Shown here piece after piece: positions 13,137-24,400 of a stretch of DNA of 64,000 nucleotides. The stretch is taken from contig CALNVZ010003426.1 in NCBI GenBank assembly GCA_940671915.1, positions 13,232,455 through 13,296,454 of the forward strand, given 5' to 3'. A model generated the notes under the pieces. It was not told the origin of the DNA and did not search any database. It worked only from the letters and a program-made list of their open reading frames with translations. The DNA comes from Paracentrotus lividus. Taxonomy: Eukaryota; Echinodermata; Echinoidea; Camarodonta; Echinidae. Position 1 is the stretch's first letter, and each line of letters starts with the position of its first letter. The position numbers and the translations under genes are program-made.

Positions 13137-13311
13137 GTTTCCAAAAGGGGTTAGGTCCATTTTCATCAAATTTGAGTTACTGGCCTAAATCTATATACTT
13201 TTAGTAACTCTAGAAGAAAGTACCATGGAAAATTGTAAATTCCCAAGAAAAACTCCTTAAAAATGGCAAAGAAAATTCAATTTATTTTCAAAAGGGGTTA
13301 GGTCCACTTTA
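13137..13311. repeat. Two solo ends of the CCAAAAGGGGTTAGG element
   Basis: CCAAAAGGGGTTAGGTCC occurs near 13,141 and a one-base variant near 13,289, both in the same orientation and about 150 bp apart. They match the termini of the two complete elements just to the right and may be remnants of further copies. Confidence 0.5.
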
Positions 13312-13543
13312 GTTTATTTCCAAAAGGGGTTAGGTCCACTTTTAGCCATTCTGTGAAAATTAAGATTTTTTAAAATTAACCTATATATCGCTGTGTTTCT
13401 AAATATAATAAAGTTAACATAATATAATACCCATCCATGGGAATGTAAAATAACATTTAGAAAAAATCTGCTGGTCTTTATTTTATTTTATTTTTTATTT
13501 CAAATTGTCATTTTTTGGACCTAACCTCTTTTGGAAATAAAAT
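13312..13543 (+). mobile_element. ~232-bp MITE, copy A
   Basis: Starts GTTTATTTCCAAAAGGGG and ends with the inverted form CCTCTTTTGGAAATAAA. It has no coding frame. Its sequence read in reverse matches copy B at 13,713-13,946, including TTAGCCATTCTG near the left end. Confidence 0.7.
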
Positions 13544-13712
13544 ATTGGAACTCCTGGAAATATTGCTGTCATATGTGCTGGATATAATTTCCATTTTTTA
13601 ATGTCGAAACTAGATGCAGAAGTGATTTCTCACAAACACACACACAAAGATAAGCACACGCAAACACACACGCACACTCACTCCCACCCATCCACACATG
13701 CATAGAAGGGCT

Positions 13713-13946
13713 TCTATTCAGTTTATTTCCAAAAGGGGTTAGGCCCCAAAAAATTGAGAATTTAAAATAAAAAAAAAAAAAAAAAATGAAGATCCGGAGA
13801 TTTTTTCTAAATGTGATTTTACATTTTTGGTTGGGTATTATCTTATGTTAAGTTCATTGCATTCAAAAATACATGTAGGTAAATTAAAAAACCTTAATTT
13901 TTTCAGAATGGCTAAAAAGTGGACCTAACCCCTTTTCGAAATAAAC
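13713..13946 (-). mobile_element. ~234-bp MITE, copy B, inverted
   Basis: Same family as copy A in the opposite orientation, with ends TTTATTTCCAAAAGGGG and CCCCTTTTCGAAATAAAC. The two copies are ~170 bp apart, so the locus can fold into a long imperfect hairpin. Confidence 0.7.
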
Positions 13947-15402
13947 ACTTCATTTGTTACTTGCTCTCCTCAAACGATGTGTAGGCCTAGTCCATTTTTT
14001 TTTCTTTTTAATGGATCTTGATAAAGGATAATTATTTTTTAATGGCAATGCTTGGGATTTATATCACACAACATGTTGGAGAGATGCAAGCAAGTGACGT
14101 GACAATATTTAAACCTTAATTATTGTTTCTTATTCATAGCCTGTTCTTACATGGATTTTCTTCAAACAGTCACTCGCATTTTTTTTTTTTTTTTTTTTTT
14201 TTTTTTAGTTTCCGTAGGCCTATTTGTTTATTTTATTTCGTTGCTGTTGTTTTTTGGGTATGTATATGTATGTTTTGTTTTTGTTTTTCATTATTAATTA
14301 ACTGATACAATTTTGTGGGTATAGAACTACCCTTTCAAGAGTGGCATTTTAAACTATATAATGGAGAATTTGTTATCATTATATATTTCTAATGATCGGT
14401 CAGTGCGTATGCCCTAAGTTGTATGGAAAAAAAAGGAGTGATTACTTTAGCAAAATTTGAAGAAAAAAAACCCTTCCACTATAAAGTATATTGGGAAATT
14501 TATTGAGGTTTTACTGGAATGATTGCACATGAAAGTGCCGACATTTTTATTTGGGACTACTAGCATGACTAGTACCCTGTTGTTCTAAAAAAGAGCTTCG
14601 TTGAATGTAGAAGTAAAGAAAAATAACAACAAACTGTACCACGCAAATAAAAGAAAACTCCAAAACAACACCATTAAGCGTTGTATATCATGCCAATTTC
14701 CCTTGCTTTTTATGGCATAGTTAAGTAATAATAGCTTTAACTTTATTTACAACCAGCAAAGCTTCAATTTTACCACCCAAGACAGTTTTTATATCTTAAA
14801 ATGACCAGCGACCCGTTCTTTTTGTTTAGTTGACCGATGATTATTGTTGTTGTTGTTGACATCTCAAGTAGGGCCTACTAATTTACTTTAGTATTAATCT
14901 AACTTTCCATTTGAGATCAACAACCTCAGTTTGCTGGTTCCTTCCGAGAATTTTAAAAGAGCAAAAGGGGCATATTATGATGTCCAGAATACTCGACTTG
15001 TATAGGATAACTACAAAATTATACATTACTATACAGATATGAGTAAAAGTTCTAATCACTATCTCGTAAAGATTTGTGATAATCTTTTTTTTCTTTCTCA
15101 AATGAATGTTCTTTTTTATAATTTTACATACATTAAGGAGTAGAACCAGTTGGTGTGTACTCATTATGGTAGTCTGAAATAATTGTAGAGCACTGATCTC
15201 TAAAGTCAAACTTTTTCAGAGTAAAATTTGTTAAAAAATAATAAAAAAAAATAATAATAATAAAAATAGAAAATAGATAAAAAAAAAAAAAAAATAATAA
15301 GTGCAAGTGGAGTCATTTGTTAAATTGAACGCCTCTTTTGGGTCACTCCATGCAGAATGTTCCATATCTTTACGGCACATCCCTTTTTTCTTTGTTCCTA
15401 AA
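13947..15402. other. Non-coding stretch
   Basis: Poly-T tract at about 14,180-14,206 and A-rich runs around 15,237-15,299. No exon recognised. Confidence 0.5.
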
Positions 15403-16156
15403 TAGGGGAGACCGGGGATGGACGTTACAAAATTCACATTTTGGGCCAGATAATTCTAATGAAAGTACTCACACACTTCATTTTGGGTCTGTAGTTAGCC
15501 TATTATGTTGGCTAAAACCTGAGGCGCATAAAACTTGAAAACATGTAAACACTAATTAACTACAGCTTAATCAACGAAGACATTTTTTTTTGTAACAACC
15601 TACCCTATATACGGGGTAAGTTGTTACACCATAAGGGGTAAATTGTTACTATATGTAAACATACGGGGTAATTGAAGATGCTAGTACTAGAAGTTCCTAT
15701 GTTACATCAAATCAGTTTTGAGAAACAGAGGGTAAAAATGTAACATATGAACATCTAGTACTAGCATCTTCACTTATTTTACATATTCCGAAAGAGTAAC
15801 TCCTCCCGCATCTTTTGGTACCATTTTTGTGTGGTATGTCTTTACGCTTGGATGAACACGACACATTGTTACATAAATGTAACAGAGGGCCAAAATGTAA
15901 CATACGAACTTCTAGTACTAGCATCTTCAATTTGTTACAATGTGTAAATCCCTTATACCATACTTTTGTTTCAACTTTTCAGTTTCTTGGTATCGTTAAC
16001 AGTAGATCAAGTAGAGCTCTAGAATAGACTAAAGTAATAATAGAAATATCAAAATATTAACACCTGAAAATTGAAACAAAATTACTTTACATGTGTAATG
16101 TAATAGGGGTAGTTTGTTACATCGACATTGGGTAGGTTCTTGTAACAACCTACCCC
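15403..16156. mobile_element. Diverged GGGGAGACCGGGG element, right end lost
   Basis: Starts TA-GGGGAGACCGGGGATGG, the terminus shared with elements at 38,152, 43,651 and 55,965. Inside are GTAACAACCTACCC and its complement GGGGTAAGTTGTTAC near 15,595-15,625, and again AACAACCTACCCC near 16,143. CTAGTACTAG palindromes with flanking GAAGATG occur at about 15,675, 15,752 and 15,911 in mixed orientation. The expected right end (GGTCTCCCCTA) is absent. Confidence 0.55.
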
Positions 16157-17467
16157 ATGGGTGATTTTACACATAAAATCAACTGTAGCACGCATGCGTG
16201 TCCTCAAAAAGCGTCGAAAAGGGTCTGTTTTCAGCCTTTTGGCGGCGTCAACGCTTTCCTTAAAATAGGAGTGTTTTTTAAATTCAATCGCAATTTTCAT
16301 AAAAATAGGGGTGTTTTCAGCGGAAATTGCTGTTTTAAGGTCAAAATTTCACGGTGTTTACGCCATTTAGGGTATTTTTTTTCGGTCTGACGTCGAAAAG
16401 GGGTGCAAATTTGACTTCATGCATGAAACGTTTAGCATATGAAAACGTGAACAATCAAAAAGGACAGTGTTATTTTATACCAAACACGCACAGTTCCACT
16501 ACAGTGCACTAACGAGCCAGAAAGAATCTTACGGGAAATGTGTGTACTGGGTATAGACTTCTCTACGTCTGACCGTCGATATCGCGATAACAATGCCCTG
16601 GAATAAAGACCGTGTAAAAGGAGAGTGCAAGCTGTGCAGTCCAGGATCGAAGTATTTATCATGATATTTTTTTTTTATGATATCAAAAACGCGGGGGAAA
16701 ATATTGACAAATCACAAGAAGTTAAAATCATTGGAAAGAGAAATTAAATATTTTACTTCACTCAGGTAACTAGGAAATCGATGCGCTGCTGATTTTACAG
16801 AAAGCTTTTAGTGACTGCTGTTTGACCAAAATATCATTTTCAACAGCGAAAACGACCCAAAATGACTAAAATTGGAGAATTTTAAAAGCTCAAACGCGAG
16901 GGTTAGGGGTAAAAAAATATTCTTCCAAGGTTTTATCTTGTTTTATATACATTACCCTCATAAAACCTGTGTAACTAAGTAATGATCTTCTCGATTTTTT
17001 TATTCCAGTATTTCAACAAAACTCCCGTTTTTCGGGCATTCCTTCCATTGACAATCGGTGCGTGAAAATGGTTTTCCTAGAAGAAGCCCCAACGTTTTCA
17101 TATGGGTCCATTTTCAGGGTGGGGAGACGCATGGGTAGCACTTTTTTTATTTGAGTGACCACCCCCCCCCCCCCCAGGCATAAAATAAATGTTTGCTGGT
17201 TTTTTCCCTGTCCGCTGGTCCCACCTTGAGTGCCACTAGTCATTCAGCTATAATAGTTGTGCTCTGTTTATCTCATTATGTAGACCCTTCATGTATTGAG
17301 CTTCATCTGTGAACTCCCCCCCCCCCCCCCCCCGAGGCGCGGAACGAATTTGAAAGTTGGAGTCATAGTGAAAAGGTGAATGAAAAAAAAAGTGGGCGGA
17401 CTTTTTTGCCCCTTGTCACCCTCCCCGGTTCCGGCGCCACGCCCCTACCTGATTAAACATTGACAAA

Positions 17468-17499
<32 letters not shown>

Positions 17500-18499
17500 C
17501 ACGCTGTAAGACCTTTACCAAGAGATGGCAGCATTTAACAGAACAACCTGGAATTGAATTGGTTTTAAAGAAAAGCATAAAATAAAGAAAAATATGAATG
17601 AAAATCCAACCCGGGAATAACAAATTTAAGAATGTTCAAAGTTTTTATTGTGTGACGCTTTTGCAAGCAGCTGTTCTCATATTATTTTTGGTACTGTAAA
17701 CTACGATTCAAAAAATGGTAGTGAGAGGTGAGCCCATATTCTTTTCAAACAACTGTCGTTTCTTGTTTCTCACATTGGGCAAACAAATAAAAACATCAGA
17801 AGAGCCGTGTCAAAGGGGGGGGGGGGGAGATGATATCCCTCAGGTTTAAGCAAAGGCATAATTTCCCCCATTTTTCGTTGAAAACATGCCTCCCCAAATG
17901 AAATAAATTAAGGGGGAGGGGGAGACATTTGATGTTTCCTCTTTTAAAAAAATGTGCAGGGGTACATGTTCCTCTTACCCCCGCCCCCATCCCAACCAAA
18001 TCAATTACCATAATGACATCACATAAAATCTACTGTTGGAAAGATAAGTCAAATAGTATGGTATTAAACCATATTTCAAATAACTACATGTATGACAATG
18101 GATATTATGTTGAAATTATATGTCCTTTATTATTTCTCATATTTAGCACACACTACATGTAATTACACAATAGTACACATGATAGTCCTTGAATGCAACA
18201 GTAGGTTGGCAAATGGTAGAATTTCTTTTCCTGACACAAAGTTTTAGGCTTCATACTGCTCAAAAGAAACACATGAATGCCATTCAAGCATGCTTCTCAA
18301 TTTGATCAATAAATATTTTGAACACAATAAATAACCACTAATACCTGTATTTGCTTGATGTACAATAATTAATCCTCTGAGATGGTTTGTTGGACGGAAA
18401 AGCCACTGATATTTTTTAACACTGAGCAGAAAACATATAAAAGGGTGATCTCATATTTTTTTCTTATCAAGTCCTCAGTAATGGCAAATTGGCGCTTGG
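16157..18499. other. Non-coding stretch with poly-C, poly-G and poly-A runs
   Basis: C-runs at about 17,161-17,175 and 17,316-17,333, poly-A at about 17,470-17,499 and a G-run at about 17,814-17,828. No coding exon recognised. Confidence 0.5.
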
Positions 18500-18955
18500 T
18501 CTAAACCCACTTTGACTACTGTCCCTATATTCTCATCCTACATGGTCCAATTCTATTTCCTCTATAACCAGTTCGTCTATTTCCCATTTGGTCTAATTGC
18601 CACTTCGCCTATATGTCATTTTGTCTAATTTTTTATTCAGTCTAATACCCATTTCGTCTAATGCCCACTCGGTCTAACACCATTTCGTCAATTCCTGTAA
18701 TGAACTGGTAATAGACCAAACATTCATTTGGGAATTAGACGAAAAATGCCATTATACCATTTGGTTATTAGACGAATTGGCAATTAGAGCAAGTGGTCAT
18801 TAGACCAAGTTCGAATAAGACCAAATATGCTTTAGGCCAATTGGAACTTAGAGCAAATTATTAGTAGACCAAATGGGTTTAGCCCATGTGGTACAACACA
18901 CACACAGAGAATTGGACCAACTGCTGTTAGACTAAGTGGATATAAACCACAGTGA
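18500..18955. repeat. Foldback of short GTCTAAT repeats
   Basis: The left half (18,500-18,690) repeats variants of CATTTCGTCTAATGCC about every 18-20 bp; the right half (18,700-18,955) repeats the complement (ATTAGACGAAATGG, TTAGACCAAAT). Together they form a long imperfect hairpin built of tandem units, as in foldback-type transposons. There is no open frame. Confidence 0.7.
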
Positions 18956-20362
18956 TAGCAGTATTACCATTTTAAAATCAACTCCTGTTATAACAAGGTG
19001 ATAAGGACACAGCTACTTACCCTATTATATAATGAAATCTTCTTATACTGAACACAGAGGCACAAAGACACATGTGCACATTACCTTATAACAAAATTTT
19101 GGTGTATCTCTGCTCTTATAATGGGAGTGGAATGCATTTGTGTATCATATATTAACCAACAAGCATCCGATATATTTCACAGCACACATTTTGTAATAAA
19201 TAAGTTCATATTTACAAAAAAAATTTACACATACATGATTTTGAGAGTTATATTATTGCTAGAAACATGTATCTCCTCCATAGTCAAGAGCCTCATTTTG
19301 ATTTTTCATTTTACAATTTGATTTGCACATGATAAAAAATAATCTTTGTCAATTACAAACCTTGTATTCAATAATGTTGAAATTTTCCAACACATGATTG
19401 TAAATTAAACAAAAATCAAATACTAGTAATTCATTGGGGAAATAAAGTCCATTCATTGGGAAATTGTCATGTAGCTGTACAATTTGAACTATTAAAATGC
19501 ATTTCATGAATTACAACCTATATATGTAAAGGACTTTACACCATTATTGAATAAAGTTTTGGCAAAGAAAAATATCTTCCAGCAAAGAAAATATGAAAAT
19601 TACTGTAATTAATGTAACTATATAATTCTAGTAGCTTCTATCTAAATGAAAGAATGTACAATACACAGAAATATATACATGTGTATTCTAAAAGATTAAA
19701 AACACATGATGCATTTTTACTACGGCCAAAAATAAAGTTATGTCTCACTTTCAACAAATCCCTGTATATTTGGTAATGACTCTCATAATAAACACAGAAG
19801 TATTTACATGGAAAATCAATGCTACCTATAAGTATAACAATAATGTACTGAAAATATGTAAGTACTCTAATTTACACTATCTATCGAAGTTGAGTTTTTT
19901 TAGTTTTTTTTAGTTCAAAAGTATCTCCAACGAAATGTGACATTCACAGGTTTTATTTCTTAGTTTTGACAAATCATTCCAGGGTGCATAGCAAACTTTT
20001 TAACATCATAACAAGAAAGAGCATCAAAAAGGGCAAAAGATGAAAACTGTGCACTCCTGTTATATTCTAACTTTACATGTATCAATTGCATAACAACTAA
20101 TTAAAAAAAACAAAAACATGCCATATATAATATTTCAGAAAATGAAAGCATAGGAGACCATATAAAAATACAGAAAGAAGTTATAAAGCCTCATACGACA
20201 ATTTGTTTAATTCTTGATTATTTTGGTAAACAAAAATCTGCAATGATTCAATAGATTCAGCCAAATCAATGAATTAATCTTTGGAAAAATAAATAAAAAA
20301 CATATTTTTAATGCAACTTTGCTGAACAGAGTAAAAAAGAAATTTTGCAACATAATACTGGC
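18956..20362. other. Non-coding, downstream of the minus-strand gene
   Basis: AT-rich DNA with no recognised exon. It may contain distal 3' UTR of the gene whose stop lies at 20,952. Confidence 0.4.
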
Positions 20363-20368
20363 TTTATT
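20363..20368 (-). terminator. Candidate polyadenylation signal AATAAA
   Basis: AATAAA read on the minus strand, about 580 bases downstream of the main stop and 460 bases downstream of the alternative stop. The choice among several possible signals is a guess. Confidence 0.3.
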
Positions 20369-20831
20369 GCATGGTGTGTATGTGCGCTTGACTTTTGCTT
20401 TGCTCTGTACACAAATAAATATGTCTACATGTGTATGTCAATGTACAGCATGATTTAAATGTGCCCTACACTAGCACATCTTGTGAAAAATATTAGAGAA
20501 GAATTTATAATTAGGAATTCTTATGATAGGGTTAACTGCTAAATTTTGAATCCTCGTACCAGTACATGCAGCATTGCGCCCTGTAACACAAAAAAATTAT
20601 TGCAGAAGAATGGAATGTTTGGGTAATTGTAAAGTATTATTTTTTTTTTACATAATGCAATAGACTGAGGTGCTGAATACCTGAATATCATGACTAGTAC
20701 TGAAACAATTTGATCCGCTCACTCAGAATCATCAATCATTGCAATACCAAAAGAACACATTTCAATAACCCAGTTCATAATGTACATAATAATATCAATG
20801 ATAATATTACATTTGTTCCAAAATTACCTGT

Positions 20832-20891
20832 TTACTCGACAGGCTCGACTGCAGTCTGGTGTGGTCGCCAATCCTGATTGACTTCCACGAC
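20832..20891 (-). CDS. Duplicated, possibly alternative, terminal exon
   Basis: This is a diverged copy of the end of the last exon. The main exon ends with a frame reading AFRLVEVNQ...TAVEDV-stop; here the minus strand reads VVEVNQDWRPHQTAVEPVE-stop. It is preceded by GTGCTTTTCAG, a good acceptor. In the main exon, ATG-GTAATC at 21,024/21,023 could serve as a phase-0 donor. Splicing there to 20,891 keeps frame, removes a 132-bp intron and swaps the C-terminus. Two copies with intact frames and stops suggest selection or recent origin. It could instead be an unused 3' UTR duplication. Confidence 0.5.
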   Translation of the reverse strand, partial: VVEVNQDWRPHQTAVEPVE

Positions 20892-20951
20892 CTGAAAAGC
20901 ACAAATTACCCTGGTGACCAGACAAGCCAATTTCTGAACGACTTAAAGATA

Positions 20952-21417
20952 CTAAACATCTTCAACCGCAGTCCGCTGTAATCTATTCTGATTGACCTCC
21001 ACAAGCCGAAAAGCACGGATTACCATGGCGACCAAAGAGAGAAAGTTGTGTAGGATATCAACAAAAGGTCTTGTGGAAGTCCTTGTCGCCACGCCCACAT
21101 TATAACAGAACATGGCAAAGGGTTGACAGAGCCCATTGAAGATTGCCGTCGCAACCGGTCTCAAGAAGTAATCCCCGAAGGCTGTTGCTAATCCAACTAA
21201 GAGGGCACTGACGATATTGTACGCAAGAAATCGCAACCCCTCGAGGAGGAATATGAGGAGGAAGTCGACGAGGATGCGTAGCGTTGCGAAAATCTCACGA
21301 GCACATCGGCGAAAGATGAGCTCTGATTTGTCGGCGATGGTCGTCATGTAAACAGGTTCCTGAGAAGGTCGAGTGTCCGAGTACGAGGTGTTGCCATGGT
21401 GATAAATGTACACATAC
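20952..21417 (-). CDS. Exon 9: hydrophobic C-terminal domain and stop
   Basis: The acceptor is a T-run then TTAG before GTATGTG (exon start 21,417). Joined to exon 8 it reads R-Y-V-Y-I-Y-H-H-G-N-T. An amphipathic stretch (KSELIFRRCAREIF) precedes hydrophobic segments around LVDFLLIFLLEGLRFLAYNI, VSALLVGLATAFGDYF and FNGLCQPFAMFCYNVGVAT. Then come a TSTRPFVDIL turn and a last helix LVAMVIRAFRLVEVN. The pattern suggests a membrane-embedded or membrane-hairpin protein. The stop TAG ends at 20,952. Its last ~80 bases are duplicated downstream. Confidence 0.8.
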
Positions 21418-24400
21418 CTAAAAAAAAAAAAAGAATGAAGAAGTTCTGTTACATTGCAATGCTCATGATCATCACTACACTCTTATAATATAAGCCACCT
21501 ACCAAGCACTTTTCCAAAGCAAATATTCACATTTCAGATTTTTGTGAATAATTTAATTTAATCTCCATTCAAAGCACATCATGCTCACTCCCCCTTAAGG
21601 CCACCCCCCCGTATCTGCGGCTCACTTGTACTCCTGTTATCTAGGCCACGGTCTCAATTTCAAACAGTCATTTTATTATTTAAAGCATCTCATCATAACA
21701 GCAGTGAACTCTAAATAAGGTAAATGGATTCAGCCGGACCACCTCATTATAACATCAGTGGGATGTACCGTAATTTCATTACATACTGCATTCGCAGTTG
21801 TTTTTGAGCGATAAATTTTTCGCGCTTAGAGGCCTCAAAACATATTTGCTGGTTCTTAGATTCGCACTGAATTTACGTACACCGCAACTCAACCCATGCA
21901 TAACATGCAGAAAAAAAGCGTGCTCATATGTTTGTGTGTTTTTAAATTCGCGCTGTATGATCTTTGCGCGAAATCTGCAAAAATTTCCTCCATTACAGTA
22001 CCTTGTTCCTATTTCATCACTATCCAATGAGATGATTGTCTCAACTTCTTCTTCTTCTTTCCTGTAAACCACATCCACCTCTGAGTGCTCGAGACTAGGG
22101 ACTGGAGGAGTTGTCGTGGCAACCTGCATCTCCCTGGGGGGCTCCTCCATTTTCTCCTTCTTTGTTTTCCTCTCTTTTGATTTGCTCTTCAGTCTTATCG
22201 ACCATCCTTTCTTCTTCTTTTGACTGCTTTCTTCTGTCTGGGGCTCAGCTCCTTGGTCTATAAAAAAAAAAAAAAAAAAAAAAAACTTATGAGAAACAGT
22301 TGTCCATGTACATGTATTAAGAGAACATGTTGAGTGAAGCTTCACACCCAGAAAATTTGGCCCTTGTAATCATGAAATTGAACATGAACTTGTATCAAGC
22401 AGTAGACAAATTGTTTATACAGCAGAAAACTACACATGTAATGGGTATCACTGGACAGAATATGAGTTATTCTTCTTCAACATTAAACAAAAATATGAGC
22501 GCTTCAAAGTTGGCTGTACATTTTTTTTCTTGGACACACTTACATGTAATAGATATTCACCTGCTTCTTGTTCTGTTGTGCTTGAGTTATTTTTTTTAAG
22601 GCAGCCTCTCTGTAAACTCTCTCCATCTCTATCTCCATATTAACACTCTCCAATTCTCCAAGTCTTTCTCTATCTCTCTCTCTCTCTCTCTCCCTCTCAG
22701 GGTGCAAGTTAATTATTTAAGAAATGCAAGCGATTTAGAACCCCTTACCCAGGGCACAACCCCTCTACAAATACCCACCTTCTGCTTGCTGTGTTCTTTT
22801 TGAGTTATTGTTTGTTTCTAGTCCATCCCTCTCTCTCAGGACCTGAGTTAATGCTTTCAGATTCTCATCTGATTCGTCCCAAGAGCCTGAATCCGGAACT
22901 GAACAGAAAACACAATATACATTAATTTACATTTGGCGCTGCTCAGTGGCTGCCGGGCCCACTATTAATTGGGAAAAATAAATTTCTGTTTCACCTTTCA
23001 GGACTTTGTTTCGGACAATAAAATTTGGAGCATTTAATATTGCATAATAACAAAATGTAAAGGAGCTAGAACAAGGTGAATCTTCTTTCAATCATCAGTT
23101 TTAAGCCGTTGGGGACTGAGCCAGAATATATTCGGGCTGAGGTCTATGGGAAATCTGTTCGTCAGCTCGTCTCCAACAGGTTAACAGCAAGGATGGCCAA
23201 ATCACCAAAATTGATTTCCATCTTCAGCGGTACCTAACCTTGTCTGTGTTAATAATTTCCTTATAAAAACAGGAAGAGATCTAGATTCTTTCAAGACAAA
23301 AATATGCAATATTGGTATTTCAAAATTATCTCTTTACTCTGAATATCAAACTAGCTTTTCCTACATTGTACATTTTTACATTTAATCTTGACAGTTTTCT
23401 GCACGCTTTAGTCAGGTTTGTGGTCAAAATACATGCTCAAACATGCCCATACTTGTTGTTTATTACCTACAGGATGTGTGCTGTTGGATTCAGCACAAAA
23501 AAAGTTATGCTTGTGTTGAGCAAATATGAGAATTTTTCCATTAAAACACACTGATGCATACAACCAACACTTTCTGGTAGGGAGTAAGCTGACATTCTAG
23601 GTGCTAAAGGGTTAATCTTCAATAGATTAGCTAGTCACTTACCCTGTTCTTTGCTTGGTTTTGTCTTGGTCTTACTAGGTGGTGCTGGATCATAGGATTC
23701 ACCCTTTCTACTCCTACCAGGTTTCTGCACTGATCTCTGGCTAGGAGGGTCTTCATCCTCATCTTAAACAACCAATACAAATAAAACAAATAAAAAAAGA
23801 AAAGAAGATTGGTCATGGGGCATGTAGCAGGTATATATAAGAATCTTTGTTGAAGCTAGGATTTTGATAAAACTGCAGCTCTATGAACATTTAAACAGTT
23901 AAAATCAGTTAAGATTAACTGGTTCATATACAAAATGCTTTGATATCTGCAATTTTATTTTGACATTTAAATTTCAATACCTTCTTGTCCATCTATGCAT
24001 GGCTTTTTTGTAGATTCCTTGACATTTTTGCTCCGGCGACAATCGCTCCGCTATTAATTCCACACATGAATCAAACGCCTCACTCCTTACTTATCGATGT
24101 CTTCATGGAACAGCCCCTACTTATCTACAAGACCTTCTTGTGAAATACATCCCATCATGAAATCTAAGATCAAAGCATAAATCCCTCCTGGTAACCCCAA
24201 ATATTTCCACTCAATTCTATGGAGCCTGCTCTTTTAAAATGGCATCTGCTGAATTGTGGAACAGTTTGCCTGATCTTGTGAAAAGTGCCAAATCAACAAA
24301 GTCCGTTAAAACTCTGTTGAAAACTTACCTGTTTGTGACTGAATAACTTAATTACATGTATCTAGCATTCTGTTTGTATCATATTGCAATTTTTGTAATT

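Noticed and set aside
21779..22345. 188-codon continuous minus-strand frame as one exon
   Set aside because: Its two ends read through the intron on each side; the spliced exon is 22,002-22,257 by phase and splice sites.
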